64,000 nucleotides of DNA from Sabellastarte sp. h YS-2021 (GCA_964017235.1 OZ024934.1:85030706-85094705); one strand, 5' to 3'. Shown: positions 24,549-39,600, counted from the first letter of the stretch. Notes: generated from the sequence alone by a model not told the origin. Program-made: numbers and translations.

Positions 24549-27500
24549 ACCGGTTTTAAAATTACATCTGATATAACAGTACCTATAGTTTGGCAATATT
24601 GGCTTCAGCTGGCCCCAAATTCCCTTCTGTGGGGCTGCATTAAGATATACTTAAATTTGGCAAAGTAAGACAATTTTAAGGCTGAAAACCATATTGTTTG
24701 CTAGGGCTGGCGCCACTAAATGAGATTCCACAAGAATATTCCTTAAGAAATACATAACTGGTCCAAAATACATGTATTGGAAGTGCAAGTATCGAGGGGG
24801 TGATCATATGGCACATCAGTCCAAAACCCCACTTAAACTTCATCAATCTGGCTCAGATTTTCACAGGAAACTCAGTTCATATCACACATTGATATTGTAT
24901 TGGCTTGACTTACTCAGGAAACCAATTAAAATTTTCAATTTTCCGGGGTTTGGGGCCAGGCTCAGCCCCCCTCAAATTAGGAAATATCAGGTATATCCTA
25001 ATACAACCAATCTGAAGCTCTTCTTGAATTTTGCATATGTTTTAACAATAATTGAGGATATATTAGGCCCATTTGGAGCATTACATCTGTGAAAATAAAT
25101 TATTTCACCCATATAGTGCTGTAAAAATGGTCAAAAATACATGTAAATTACACCAAACCAGTACCAAATGTTGGTCTATAATGCTGAAATTTGGCCAGAA
25201 TATAAGGTGGCACATACTAAATCTGACTGAACCGGTTTTAAAATTACATCTGATATAACAGTACCTATAGTTTGGCAATATTGGCTTCAGCTGGCCCCAA
25301 ATTCGCTTCTGTGGGGCTGCATTAAGATATACTTAAATTTGGCAAAGTAAGACAATTTTAAGGCTGAAAACCATATTGCTTGCTAGAGCTGGCGCCACTA
25401 AATGAGATTCCACAAGAATATTCCTTAAGAAATACATAACTGGTCCAAAATACATGTATTGGAAGTGCAGGTATCGAGGGGGTGATCATATGGCACGTCA
25501 GTCCAAAACCCCACTTAAACTTCATCAATCTGGCTCAGATTTTCACAGGAAACTCAGTTCATATCACACATTGATATTGTATTGGCTTAACTTATTCAGG
25601 AAACCAATTAAAAATTTCAATTTTCCGGGGTTTGGGGCCAGGCTCGGCCCCCCTCAAATTAGGAAATATCAGTTATATCCTAATACAACCAATCTGAAGC
25701 TCTTCTTTAATGTTGCATATGTTTTAACAATAATTGAGGATATATTAGGCCCATTTGGAGCATTACATCTCTAAAAAAAATTATTTCACCCATATAGTGC
25801 TGTAAAAATGGTCAAAAATACATGTAAATTACACCAAACAAGTACCAAATGTTGGTCTATAATGCTGAAATTTGGCCAGAATATAAGGTGGCACATACTA
25901 AATCTGACTGAACCGGTTTTAAAATTACATCTGATATAACAGTACCTATAGTTTGGCAATATTGGCTTCAGCTGGCCCCATATTCGCTTCTGTGGGGCTG
26001 CATTAAGATATACTTAAATTTGGCAAAGTAAGACAATTTTAAGGCTGAAAACCATATTGTTTGCTAGAGCTGGCGCCACTAAATGAGATTCCACAAGAAT
26101 ATTCCTTAAGAAATACATAACTGGTCCAAAATACATGTATTGGAAGTGCAGGTATCGAGGGGGTGATCATATGGCACATCAGTCCAAAACCCCACTTAAA
26201 CTTCATCAATCTGGCTCAGATTTTCACAGGAAACTCAGTTCATATCACACATTGATATTGTATTGGCTTGACTTACTCAGGAAACCAATTAAAATTTTCA
26301 ATTTTCCGGGGTTTGGGGCCAGGCTCAGCCCCCCTCAAATTAGGAAATATCAGGTATATCCTAATACAACCAATCTGAAGCTCTTCTTGATTTTTGCATA
26401 TGTTTTAACAATAATTGAGGATATATTAGGCCCATTTGGAGCATTATATCTCTGAAAATAAATTATTTCACCCATATAGTGCTGTAAAAATGGTCAAAAA
26501 TACATGTAAATTACACCAAACCAGTACCAAATGTTGGTCTATAATGCTGAAATTTGGCCAGAATGTAAGGTGGCACATACTAAATCTGACTGAACCGGTT
26601 TTAAAAATACATCTGATATAACAGTACCTATAGTTTGGCAATATTGGCTTCAGCTGGCCCCAAATTCCCTTCTGTGGGGCTGCATTAAGATATACTTAAA
26701 TTTGGCAAAGTAAGACAATTTTAAGGCTGAAAACCATATTGTTTGCTAGGGCTGGCGCCACTAAATGAGATTCCACAAGAATATTCCTTAAGAAATACAT
26801 AACTGGTCCAAAATACATGTATTGGAAGTGCAGGTATCGAGGGGGTGATCATATGGCACATCAGTCCAAAACCCCACTTAAACTTCATCAATCTGGCTCA
26901 GATTTTCACAGGAAACTCAGTTCATATCACACATTGATATTGTATTGGCTTGACTTACTCAGGAAACCAATTAAAATTTTCAATTTTCCGGGGTTTGGGG
27001 CCAGGCTCAGCCCCCCTCAAATTAGGAAATATCAGGTATATCCTAATACAACCAATCTGAAGCTCTTCTTGAATTTTGCATATGTTTTAACAATAATTGA
27101 GGATATATTAGGCCCATTTGGAGCATTACATCTGTGAAAATAAATTATTTCACCCATATAGTGCTGTAAAAATGGTCAAAAATACATGTAAATTACACCA
27201 AACCAGTACCAAATGTTGGTCTATAATGCTGAAATTTGGCCAGAATATAAGGTGGCACATACTAAATCTGACTGAACCGGTTTTAAAATTACATCTGATA
27301 TAACAGTACCTATAGTTTGGCAATATTGGCTTCAGCTGGCCCCAAATTCGCTTCTGTGGGGGTGCATTAAGATATACTTAAATTTGGCAAAGTAAGACAA
27401 TTTTAAGGCTGAAAACCATATTGTTTGCTAGAGCTGGCGCCACTAAATGAGATTCCACAAGAATATTCCTTAAGAAATACATAACTGGTCCAAAATACAT

Positions 27501-28486
27501 GTATTGGAAGTGCAGGTATCGAGGGGGTGATCATATGGCACATCAGTCCAAAACCCCACTTAAACTTCATCAATCTGGCTCAGATTTTCACAGGAAACTC
27601 AGTTCATATCACACATTGATATTGTATTGGCTTGACTTATTCAGGAAACCAATTAAAAATTTCAATTTTCCGGGGTTTGGGGCCAGGCTCAGCCCCCCTG
27701 AAATTAGGAAATATCAGTTATATCCTAATACAACCAATCTGAAGCTCTTCTTTAATGTTGCATATGTTTTAACAATAATTGAGGATATATTAGACCCATT
27801 TGGAGCATTACATCTCTAAAAGTAAATTATTTCACCCATATAGTGCTGTAAAAATGGTCAAAAATACATGTAAATTACACCAAACCAGTACCAAATGTTG
27901 GTCTATAATGCTAAAATTTGGCCAGAATATAAGGTGGCACATACTAAATCTGACTGAACCGGTTTTAAAATTACATCTGATATAACAGTACCTATAGTTT
28001 GGCAATATTGGCTTCAGCTGGCCCCATATTCGCTTCTGTGGGGCTGCATTAAGATATACTTAAATTTGGCAAAGTAAGACAATTTTAAGGCTGAAAACCA
28101 TATTGTTTGCTAGAGCTGGCGCCACTAAATGAGATTCCACAAGAATATTCCTTAAGAAATACATAACTGGTCCAAAATACATGTATTGGAAGTGCAGGTA
28201 TCGAGGGGGTGATCATATGGCACATCAGTCCAAAACCCCACTTAAACTTCATCAATCTGGCTCAGATTTTCACAGGAAACTCAGTTCATATCACACATTG
28301 ATATTGTATTGGCTTAACTTATTCAGGAAACCAATTAAAAATTTCAATTTTCCGGGGTTTGGGGCCAGGCTCGGCCCCCCTCAAATTAGGAAATATCAGT
28401 TATATCCTAATACAACCAATCTGAAGCTCTTCTTTAATGTTGCATATGTTTTAACAATAATTGAGGATATATTAGGCCCATTTGGA
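24549..28486 (+). repeat. Mixed monomers leading into the 28-36 kb duplication
   Basis: Monomers 37-41 and the start of 42. The monomer at 25231 has the rare CATATTGCTTGC (near 25373), shared with monomers at 30004 and 34095 and placing it in the same lineage. The monomer at 27276 carries CCCCCCTGAAATT (G at 27700), otherwise seen only at 8607 and 9971, about 19 kb and 28 monomer periods away. Only satellite sequence is present. Confidence 0.8.
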
Positions 28487-31400
28487 GCATTACATCTCTG
28501 AAAATAAATTATTTCACCCATATAGTGCTGTAAATATGGTCAAAAATACATGTAAATTACACCAAACAAGTACCAAATGTTGGTCTATAATGCTGAAATT
28601 TGGCCAGAATATAAGGTGGCACATACTAAATCTGACTGAACCGGTTTTAAAATTACATCTGATATAACAGTACCTATAGGTTGGCAATATTGGCTTCAGC
28701 TGGCCCCAAATTCCCTTCTGTGGGGCTGCATTAAGATATACTTAAATTTGGCAAAGTAAGACAATTTTAAGGCTGAAAACCATATTGTTTGCTAGGGCTG
28801 GCGCCACTAAATGAGATTCCACAAGAATATTCCTTAAGAAATACATAACTGGTCCAAAATACATGTATTGGAAGTGCAGGTATCGAGGGGGTGATCATAT
28901 GGCACATCAGTCCAAAACCCCACTTAAACTTCATCAATCTGGCTCAGATTTTCACAGGAAACTCAGTTCATATCACACATTGATATTGTATTGGCTTGAC
29001 TTACTCAGGAAACCAATTAAAATTTTCAATTTTTCGGGGTTTGGGGCCAGGCTCAGCCCCCCTCAAATTAGGAAATATCAGGTATATCCTAATACAAGCA
29101 ATCTGAAGCTCTTCTTGATTTTTGCATATGTTTTAACAATAATTGAGGATATATTAGGCCCATTTGGAGCATTATATCTCTGAAAATAAATTATTTCACC
29201 CATATAGTGCTGTAAAAATGGTCAAAAATACATGTAAATTACACCAAACCAGTACCAAATGTTGGTCTATAATGCTGAAATTTGGCCAGAATATAAGGTG
29301 GCACATACTAAATCTGACTGAACCGGTTTTAAAATTACATCTGATATAACAGTACCTATAGTTTGGCAATATTGGCTTCAGCTGGCCCCAAATTCCCTTC
29401 TGTGGGGCTGCATTAAGATATACTTAAATTTGGCAAAGTAAGACAATTTTAAGGCTGAAAACCATATTGTTTGCTAGGGCTGGCGCCACTAAATGAGATT
29501 CCACAAGAATATTCCTTAAGAAATACATAACTGGTCCAAAATACATGTATTGGAAGTGCAGGTATCGAGGGGGTGATCATATGGCACATCAGTCCAAAAC
29601 CCCACTTAAACTTCATCAATCTGGCTCAGATTTTCACAGGAAACTCAGTTCATATCACACATTGATATTGTATTGGCTTGACTTACTCAGGAAACCAATT
29701 AAAATTTTCAATTTTTCGGGGTTTGGGGCCAGGCTCAGCCCCCCTCAAATTAGGAAATATCAGGTATATCCTAATACAACCAATCTGAAGCTCTTCTTGA
29801 ATTTTGCATATGTTTTAACAATAATTGAGGATATATTAGGCCCATTTGGAGCATTACATCTGTGAAAATAAATTATTTCACCCATATAGTGCTGTAAAAA
29901 TGGTCAAAAATACATGTAAATTACACCAAACCAGTACCAAATGTTGGTCTATAATGCTGAAATTTGGCCAGAATATAAGGTGGCACATACTAAATCTGAC
30001 TGAACCGGTTTTAAAATTACATCTCATATAACAGTACCTATAGTTTGGCAATATTGGCTTCAGCTGGCCCCAAATTCGCTTCTGTGGGGCTGCATTAAGA
30101 TATACTTAAATTTGGCAAAGTAAGACAATTTTAAGGCTGAAAACCATATTGCTTGCTAGAGCTGGCGCCACTAAATGAGATTCCACAAGAATATTCCTTA
30201 AGAAATACATAACTGGTCCAAAATACATGTATTGGAAGTGCAGGTATCGAGGGGGTGATCATATGGCACATCAGTCCAAAACCCCACTTAAACTTCATCA
30301 ATCTGGCTCAGATTTTCACAGGAAACTCAGTTCATATCACACATTGATATTGTATTGGCTTAACTTATTCAGGAAACCAATTAAAAATTTCAATTTTCCG
30401 GGGTTTGGGGCCAGGCTCGGCCCCCCTCAAATTAGGAAATATCAGTTATATCCTAATACAACCAATCTGAAGCTCTTCTTTAATGTTGCATATGTTTTAA
30501 CAATAATTGAGGATATATTAGGCCCATTTGGAGCATTACATCTCTAAAAAAAATTATTTCACCCATATAGTGCTGTAAAAATGGTCAAAAATACATGTAA
30601 ATTACACCAAACCAGTACCAAATGTTGGTTTATAATGCTGAAATTTGGCCAGAATATAAGGTGGCACATACTAAATCTGACTGAACCGGTTTTAAAATTA
30701 CATCTGATATAACAGTACCTATAGTTTGGCAATATTGGCTTCAGCTGGCCCCATATTCGCTTCTGTGGGGCTGCATTAAGATATACTTAAATTTGGCAAA
30801 GTAAGACAATTTTAAGGCTGAAAACCATATTGTTTGCTAGAGCTGGCGCCACTAAATGAGATTCCACAAGAATATTCCTTAAGAAATACATAACTGGTCC
30901 AAAATACATGTATTGGAAGTGCAGGTATCGAGGGGGTGATCATATGCCACATCAGTCCAAAACCCCACTTAAACTTCATCAATCTGGCTCAGATTTTCAC
31001 AGGAAACTCAGTTCATATCACACATTGATATTGTATTGGCTTGACTTACTCAGGAAACCAATTAAAATTTTCAATTTTCCGGGGTTTGGGGCCAGGCTCA
31101 GCCCCCCTCAAATTAGGAAATATCAGGTTTATCCTAATACAACCAATCTGAAGCTCTTCTTGATTTTTGCATATGTTTTAACAATAATTGAGGATATATT
31201 AGGCCCATTTGGAGCATTACATCTCTGAAAATAAATTATTTCACCCATATAGTGCTGTAAAAATGGTCAAAAATACATGTAAATTACACCAAACCAGTAC
31301 CAAATGTTGGTCTATAATGCTGAAATTTGGCCAGAATATAAGGTGGCACATACTAAATCCGACTGAACCGGTTTTAAAATTACATCTGATATAACAGTAC

Positions 31401-32577
31401 CTATAGTTTGGCAATATTGGCTTCAGCTGGCCCCAAATTCCCTTCTGTGGGGCTGCATTAAGATATACTTAAATTTGGCAAAGTAAGACAATTTTAAGGC
31501 TGAAAACCATATTGTTTGCTAGGGCTGGCGCCACTAAATGAGATTCCACAAGAATATTCCTTAAGAAATACATAACTGGTCCAAAATACATGTATTGGAA
31601 GTGCAGGTATCGAGGGGGTGATCATATGGCACATCAGTCCAAAACCCCACTTAAACTTCATCAATCTGGCTCAGATTTTCACAGGAAACTCAGTTCATAT
31701 CACACATTGATATTGTATTGGCTTGACTTACTCAGGAAACCAATTAAAATTTTCAATTTTCCGGGGTTTGGGGCCAGGCTCAGCCCCCCTCAAATTAGGA
31801 AATATCAGGTATATCCTAATACAACCAATCTGAAGCTCTTCTTGAATTTTGCATATGTTTTAACAATAATTGAGGATATATTAGGCCCATTTGGAGCATT
31901 ACATCTCTGAAAATAAATTATTTCACCCATATAGTGCTGTAAAAATGGTCAAAAATACATGTAAATTACACCAAACCAGTACCAAATGTTGGTCTATAAT
32001 GCTGAAATTTGGCCAGAATATAAGGTGGCACATACTAAATCTGACTGAACCGGTTTTAAAATTACATCTGATATAACAGTACCTATAGTTTGGCAATATT
32101 GGCTTCAGCTGGCTCCAAATTCGCTTCTGTGGGGCTGCATTAAGATATACTTAAATTTGGCAAAGTAAGACAATTTTAAGGCTGAAAACCATATTGTTTG
32201 CTAGAGCTGGCGCCACTAAATGAGATTCCACAAGAATATTCCTTAAGAAATACATAACTGGTCCAAAATACATGTATTGGAAGTGCAGGTATCGAGGGGG
32301 TGATCATATGGCACATCAGTCCAAAACCCCACTTAAACTTCATCAATTTGGCTCAGATTTTCACGGGAAACTCAGTTCATATCACACATTGATATTGTAT
32401 TGGCTTGACTTACTCAGGAAACCAATTAAAAATTTCAATTTTCCGGGGTTTGGGGCCAGGCTCAGCCCCCCTCAAATTAGGAAATATCAGGTATATCCTA
32501 ATACAACCAATCTGAAGCTCTTCTTTAATTTTGCATATGTTTTAACAATAATTGAGGATATATTAGGCCCATTTGGA
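28487..32577 (+). repeat. Recent 4.09 kb six-monomer duplication, first copy
   Basis: This block is repeated immediately downstream with almost no change. Rare variants recurring at 4091-4092 bp are: GTAAATATGG near 28530, ACAAGCAATC near 29094, CATCTCATAT near 30021, CATATTGCTTGC near 30146, GGTTTATAATGC near 30628, CATATGCCAC near 30942, CAGGTTTATCC near 31125, AATCCGACTG near 31356, GGCTCCAAATT near 32111 and CAATTTGGC near 32343. The left edge lies between about 28440 and 28533; the coordinate given is the midpoint. Confidence 0.93.
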
Positions 32578-35500
32578 GCATTACATCTCTGAAAATAAAT
32601 TATTTCACCCATATAGTGCTGTAAATATGGTCAAAAATACATGTAAATTACACCAAACAAGTACCAAATGTTGGTCTATAATGCTGAAATTTGGCCAGAA
32701 TATAAGGTGGCACATACTAAATCTGACTGAACCGGTTTTAAAATTACATCTGATATAACAGTACCTATAGGTTGGCAATATTGGCTTCAGCTGGCCCCAA
32801 ATTCCCTTCTGTGGGGCTGCATTAAGATATACTTAAATTTGGCAAAGTAAGACAATTTTAAGGCTGAAAACCATATTGTTTGCTAGGGCTGGCGCCACTA
32901 AATGAGATTCCACAAGAATATTCCTTAAGAAATACATAACTGGTCCAAAATACATGTATTGGAAGTGCAGGTATCGAGGGGGTGATCATATGGCACATCA
33001 GTCCAAAACCCCACTTAAACTTCATCAATCTGGCTCAGATTTTCACAGGAAACTCAGTTCATATCACACATTGATATTGTATTGGCTTGACTTACTCAGG
33101 AAACCAATTAAAATTTTCAATTTTTCGGGGTTTGGGGCCAGGCTCAGCCCCCCTCAAATTAGGAAATATCAGGTATATCCTAATACAAGCAATCTGAAGC
33201 TCTTCTTGATTTTTGCATATGTTTTAACAATAATTGAGGATATATTAGGCCCATTTGGAGCATTATATCTCTGAAAATAAATTATTTCACCCATATAGTG
33301 CTGTAAAAATGGTCAAAAATACATGTAAATTACACCAAACCAGTACCAAATGTTGGTCTATAATGCTGAAATTTGGCCAGAATATAAGGTGGCACATACT
33401 AAATCTGACTGAACCGGTTTTAAAATTACATCTGATATAACAGTACCTATAGTTTGGCAATATTGGCTTCAGCTGGCCCCAAATTCCCTTCTGTGGGGCT
33501 GCATTAAGATATACTTAAATTTGGCAAAGTAAGACAATTTTAAGGCTGAAAACCATATTGTTTGCTAGGGCTGGCGCCACTAAATGAGATTCCACAAGAA
33601 TATTCCTTAAGAAATACATAACTGGTCCAAAATACATGTATTGGAAGTGCAGGTATCGAGGGGGTGATCATATGGCACATCAGTCCAAAACCCCACTTAA
33701 ACTTCATCAATCTGGCTCAGATTTTCACAGGAAACTCAGTTCATATCACACATTGATATTGTATTGGCTTGACTTACTCAGGAAACCAATTAAAATTTTC
33801 AATTTTTCGGGGTTTGGGGCCAGGCTCAGCCCCCCTCAAATTAGGAAATATCAGGTATATCCTAATACAACCAATCTGAAGCTCTTCTTGAATTTTGCAT
33901 ATGTTTTAACAATAATTGAGGATATATTAGGCCCATTTGGAGCATTACATCTGTGAAAATAAATTATTTCACCCATATAGTGCTGTAAAAATGGTCAAAA
34001 ATACATGTAAATTACACCAAACCAGTACCAAATGTTGGTCTATAATGCTGAAATTTGGCCAGAATATAAGGTGGCACATACTAAATCTGACTGAACCGGT
34101 TTTAAAATTACATCTCATATAACAGTACCTATAGTTTGGCAATATTGGCTTCAGCTGGCCCCAAATTCGCTTCTGTGGGGCTGCATTAAGATATACTTAA
34201 ATTTGGCAAAGTAAGACAATTTTAAGGCTGAAAACCATATTGCTTGCTAGAGCTGGCGCCACTAAATGAGATTCCACAAGAATATTCCTTAAGAAATACA
34301 TAACTGGTCCAAAATACATGTATTGGAAGTGCAGGTATCGAGGGGGTGATCATATGGCACATCAGTCCAAAACCCCACTTAAACTTCATCAATCTGGCTC
34401 AGATTTTCACAGGAAACTCAGTTCATATCACACATTGATATTGTATTGGCTTAACTTATTCAGGAAACCAATTAAAAATTTCAATTTTCCGGGGTTTGGG
34501 GCCAGGCTCAGCCCCCCTCAAATTAGGAAATATCAGTTATATCCTAATACAACCAATCTGAAGCTCTTCTTTAATGTTGCATATGTTTTAACAATAATTG
34601 AGGATATATTAGGCCCATTTGGAGCATTACATCTCTAAAAAAAAATTATTTCACCCATATAGTGCTGTAAAAATGGTCAAAAATACATGTAAATTACACC
34701 AAACCAGTACCAAATGTTGGTTTATAATGCTGAAATTTGGCCAGAATATAAGGTGGCACATACTAAATCTGACTGAACCGGTTTTAAAATTACATCTGAT
34801 ATAACAGTACCTATAGTTTGGCAATATTGGCTTCAGCTGGCCCCATATTCGCTTCTGTGGGGCTGCATTAAGATATACTTAAATTTGGCAAAGTAAGACA
34901 ATTTTAAGGCTGAAAACCATATTGTTTGCTAGAGCTGGCGCCACTAAATGAGATTCCACAAGAATATTCCTTAAGAAATACATAACTGGTCCAAAATACA
35001 TGTATTGGAAGTGCAGGTATCGAGGGGGTGATCATATGCCACATCAGTCCAAAACCCCACTTAAACTTCATCAATCTGGCTCAGATTTTCACAGGAAACT
35101 CAGTTCATATCACACATTGATATTGTATTGGCTTGACTTACTCAGGAAACCAATTAAAATTTTCAATTTTCCGTGGTTTGGGGCCAGGCTCAGCCCCCCT
35201 CAAATTAGGAAATATCAGGTTTATCCTAATACAACCAATCTGAAGCTCTTCTTGATTTTTGCATATGTTTTAACAATAATTGAGGATATATTAGGCCCAT
35301 TTGGAGCATTACATCTCTGAAAATAAATTATTTCACCCATATAGTGCTGTAAAAATGGTCAAAAATACATGTAAATTACACCAAACCAGTACCAAATGTT
35401 GGTCTATAATGCTGAAATTTGGCCAGAATATAAGGTGGCACATACTAAATCCGACTGAACCGGTTTTAAAATTACATCTGATATAACAGTACCTATAGTT

Positions 35501-36669
35501 TGGCAATATTGGCTTCAGCTGGCCCCAAATTCCCTTCTGTGGGGCTGCATTAAGATATACTTAAATTTGGCAAAGTAAGACAATTTTAAGGCTGAAAACC
35601 ATATTGTTTGCTAGGGCTGGCGCCACTAAATGAGATTCCACAAGAATATTCCTTAAGAAATACATAACTGGTCCAAAATACATGTATTGGAAGTGCAGGT
35701 ATCGAGGGGGTGATCATATGGCACATCAGTCCAAAACCCCACTTAAACTTCATCAATCTGGCTCAGATTTTCACAGGAAACTCAGTTCATATCACACATT
35801 GATATTGTATTGGCTTGACTTACTCAGGAAACCAATTAAAATTTTCAATTTTCCGGGGTTTGGGGCCAGGCTCAGCCCCCCTCAAATTAGGAAATATCAG
35901 GTATATCCTAATACAACCAATCTGAAGCTCTTCTTGAATTTTGCATATGTTTTAACAATAATTGAGGATATATTAGGCCCATTTGGAGCATTACATCTCT
36001 GAAAATAAATTATTTCACCCATATAGTGCTGTAAAAATGGTCAAAAATACATGTAAATTACACCAAACCAGTACCAAATGTTGGTCTATAATGCTGAAAT
36101 TTGGCCAGAATATAAGGTGGCACATACTAAATCTGACTGAACCGGTTTTAAAATTACATCTGATATAACAGTACCTATAGTTTGGCAATATTGGCTTCAG
36201 CTGGCTCCAAATTCGCTTCTGTGGGGCTGCATTAAGATATACTTAAATTTGGCAAAGTAAGACAATTTTAAGGCTGAAAACCATATTGTTTGCTAGAGCT
36301 GGCGCCACTAAATGAGATTCCACAAGAATATTCCTTAAGAAATACATAACTGGTCCAAAATACATGTATTGGAAGTGCAGGTATCGAGGGGGTGATCATA
36401 TGGCACATCAGTCCAAAACCCCACTTAAACTTCATCAATTTGGCTCAGATTTTCACGGGAAACTCAGTTCATATCACACATTGATATTGTATTGGCTTGA
36501 CTTACTCAGGAAACCAATTAAAAATTTCAATTTTCCGGGGTTTGGGGCCAGGCTCAGCCCCCCTCAAATTAGGAAATATCAGGTATATCCTAATACAACC
36601 AATCTGAAGCTCTTCTTTAATTTTGCATATGTTTTAACAATAATTGAGGATATATTAGGCCCATTTGGA
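32578..36669 (+). repeat. Recent 4.09 kb six-monomer duplication, second copy
   Basis: This is the direct tandem copy of the preceding block. I noticed three differences from the first copy: GGCTCAGCC near 34506 instead of GGCTCGGCC, nine instead of eight A near 34637, and CCGTGG near 35172 instead of CCGGGG. That implies roughly 99.9% identity and a very recent origin, or an assembly repeat. The right edge lies between about 36622 and 36716, after which GTAAATATGG is no longer found. Confidence 0.93.
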
Positions 36670-39600
36670 GCATTACATCTCTGAAAATAAATTATTTCAC
36701 CCATATAGTGCTGTAAAAATGGTCAAAAATACATGTAAATTACACCAAACCAGTACCAAATGTTGGTCTATAATGCTGAAATTTGGCCAGAATATAAGGT
36801 GGCACATACTAAATCTGACTGAACCGGTTTTAAAATTACATCTGATATAACAGTACCTATAGTTTGGCAATATTGGCTTCAGCTGGCCCCAAATTCGCTT
36901 CTGTGTGGCTGCATTAAGATATACTTAAATTTGGCAAAGTAAGACAATTTTAAGGCTGAAAACCATATTGTTTGCTAGAGCTGGCGCCACTAAATGAGAT
37001 TCCACAAGAATATTCCTTAAGAAATACATAACTGGTCCAAAATACATGTATTGGAAGTGCAGGTATCGAGGGGGTGATCATATGGCACATCAGTCCAAAA
37101 CCCCACTTAAACTTCATCAATCTGGCTCAGATTTTCACAGGAAACTCAGTTCATATCACACATTGATATTGTATTGGCTTGACTTACTCAGGAAACCAAT
37201 TAAAATTTTCAATTTTCCGGGGTTTGGGGCCAGGCTCAGCCCCTCTCAAATTAGGAAATATCAGGTATATCCTAATACAACCAATCTGAACCTCTTCTTG
37301 AATTTTGCATATGTTTTAACAATAATTGAGGATATATTAGGCCCATTTGGAGCATTACATCTCTGAAAATAAATTATATCACCCATATAGTGCTGTAAAA
37401 ATGGTCAAAAATACATGTAAATTACACCAAACCAGTACCAAATGTTGGTCTATAATGCTGAAATTTGGCCAGAATATAAGGTGGCACATACTAAATCTGA
37501 CTGAACCGGTTTTAAAATTACATCTGATATAACAGTACCTATAGTTTGGCAATATTGGCTTCAGCTGGCCCCAAATTCGCTTCTGTGGGGCTGCATTAAG
37601 ATATACTTAAATTTGGCAAAGTAAGACAATTTTAAGGCTGAAAACCATATTGTTTGCTAGAGCTGGCGCCACTAAATGAGATTCCACAAGAATACTCCTT
37701 AAGAAATACATAACTGGTCCAAAATACATGTATTGGAAGTGCAGGTATCGAGGGGGTGATCATATGGCACATCAGTCCAAAACCCCACTTAAACTTCATC
37801 AATCTGGCTCAGATTTTCACAGGAAACTCAGTTCATATCACACATTGATATTGTATTGGCTTGACTTATTCAGGAAACCAATTAAAAATTTCAATTTTCC
37901 GGGGTTTGGGGCCAGGCTCAGCCCCCCTCAAATTAGGAAATATCAGGTATATCCTAATACAACCAATCTGAAGCTCTTCTTTAATGTTGCATATGTTTTA
38001 ACAATAATTGAGGATATATTAAGCCCATTTGGAGCATTACATCTCTAAAAAAAATTATTTCACCCATATAGTGCTGTAAAAATTGTCAAAAATACATGTA
38101 AATTACACCAAACAAGTACCAAATGTTGGTCTATAATGCTGAAATTTGGCCAGAATATAAGGTGGCATATACTAAATCTGACTGAACCGGTTTTAAAATT
38201 ACATCTGATATAACAGTACCTATAGTTTGGCAATATTGGCTTCAGCTGGCCCCAAATTCCCTTCTGTGGGGCCGCATTAAGATATACTTAAATTTGGCAA
38301 AGTAAGACAATTTTAAGGCTGAAAACCATATTGTTTGCTAGGGCCGGCGCCACTAAATGAGATTCCACAAGAATATTCCTTAAGAAATACATAACTGGTC
38401 CAAAATACATGTATTGGAAGTGCAGGTATCGAGGGGGTGATCATATGGCACATCAGTCCAAAACCCCACTTAAACTTCATCAATCTGGCTCAGATTTTCA
38501 CAGGAAACTCAGTTCATATCACACATTGATATTGTATTGGCTTGACTTACTCAGGAAACCAATTAAAAATTTCAATTTTCAGGGGTTTGGGGCCAGGCTC
38601 AGCCCCCCTCAAATTAGGAAATATCAGGTATATCCTAATACAACCAATCTGAAGCTCTTCTTTAATTTTGCATATGTTTTAACAATAATTGAGGATATAT
38701 TAGGCCCATTTGGAGCATTACATCTCTGAAAATAAATTATTTCACCCATATAGTGCTGTAAAAATGGTCAAAAATACATGTAAATTACACCAAACCAGTA
38801 CCAAATGTTGGTCTATAATGCTGAAATTTGGCCAGAATATAAGGTGGCACATACTAAATCCGACTGAACCGGTTTTAAAATTACATCTGATATAACAGTA
38901 CCTATAGTTTGGCAATATTGGCTTCAGCTGGCCCCAAATTCGCTTCTGTGGGGCTGCATTAAGATATACTTAAATTTGGCAAAGTAAGACAATTTTAAGG
39001 CTGAAAACCATATTGTTTGCTAGAGCTGGCACCACTAAATGAGATTCCACAAGAATATTCCTTAAGAAATACATAACTGGTCCAAAATACATGTATTGGA
39101 AGTGCAGGTATCGAGGGGGTGATCATATGGCACATCAGTCCAAAACCCCACTTAAACTTCATCAATCTGGCTCAGATTTTCACAGGAAACTAAGTTCATA
39201 TCACACATTGATATTGTATTGGCTTGACTTACTCAGGAAACCAATTAAAAATTTCAATTTTCCGGGGTTTGGGGCCAGGCTCAGCCCCCCTCAAATTAGG
39301 AAATATCAGGTATATCCTAATACAACCAATCTGAAGCTCTTCTTTAATTTTGCATATGTTTTAACAATAATTGAGGATATATTAGGCCTATTTGGAGCAT
39401 TACATCTCTGAAAATAAATTATTTCACCCATATAGTGCTGTAAAAATGGTCAAAAATACATGTAAATTACACCAAACCAGTACCAAATGTTGGTCTATAA
39501 TGCTGAAATTTGGCCAGAATATAAGGTGGCACATACTAAATCTGACTGAACCGGTTTTAAAATTACATCTGATATAACAGTACCTATAGTTTGGAAATAT

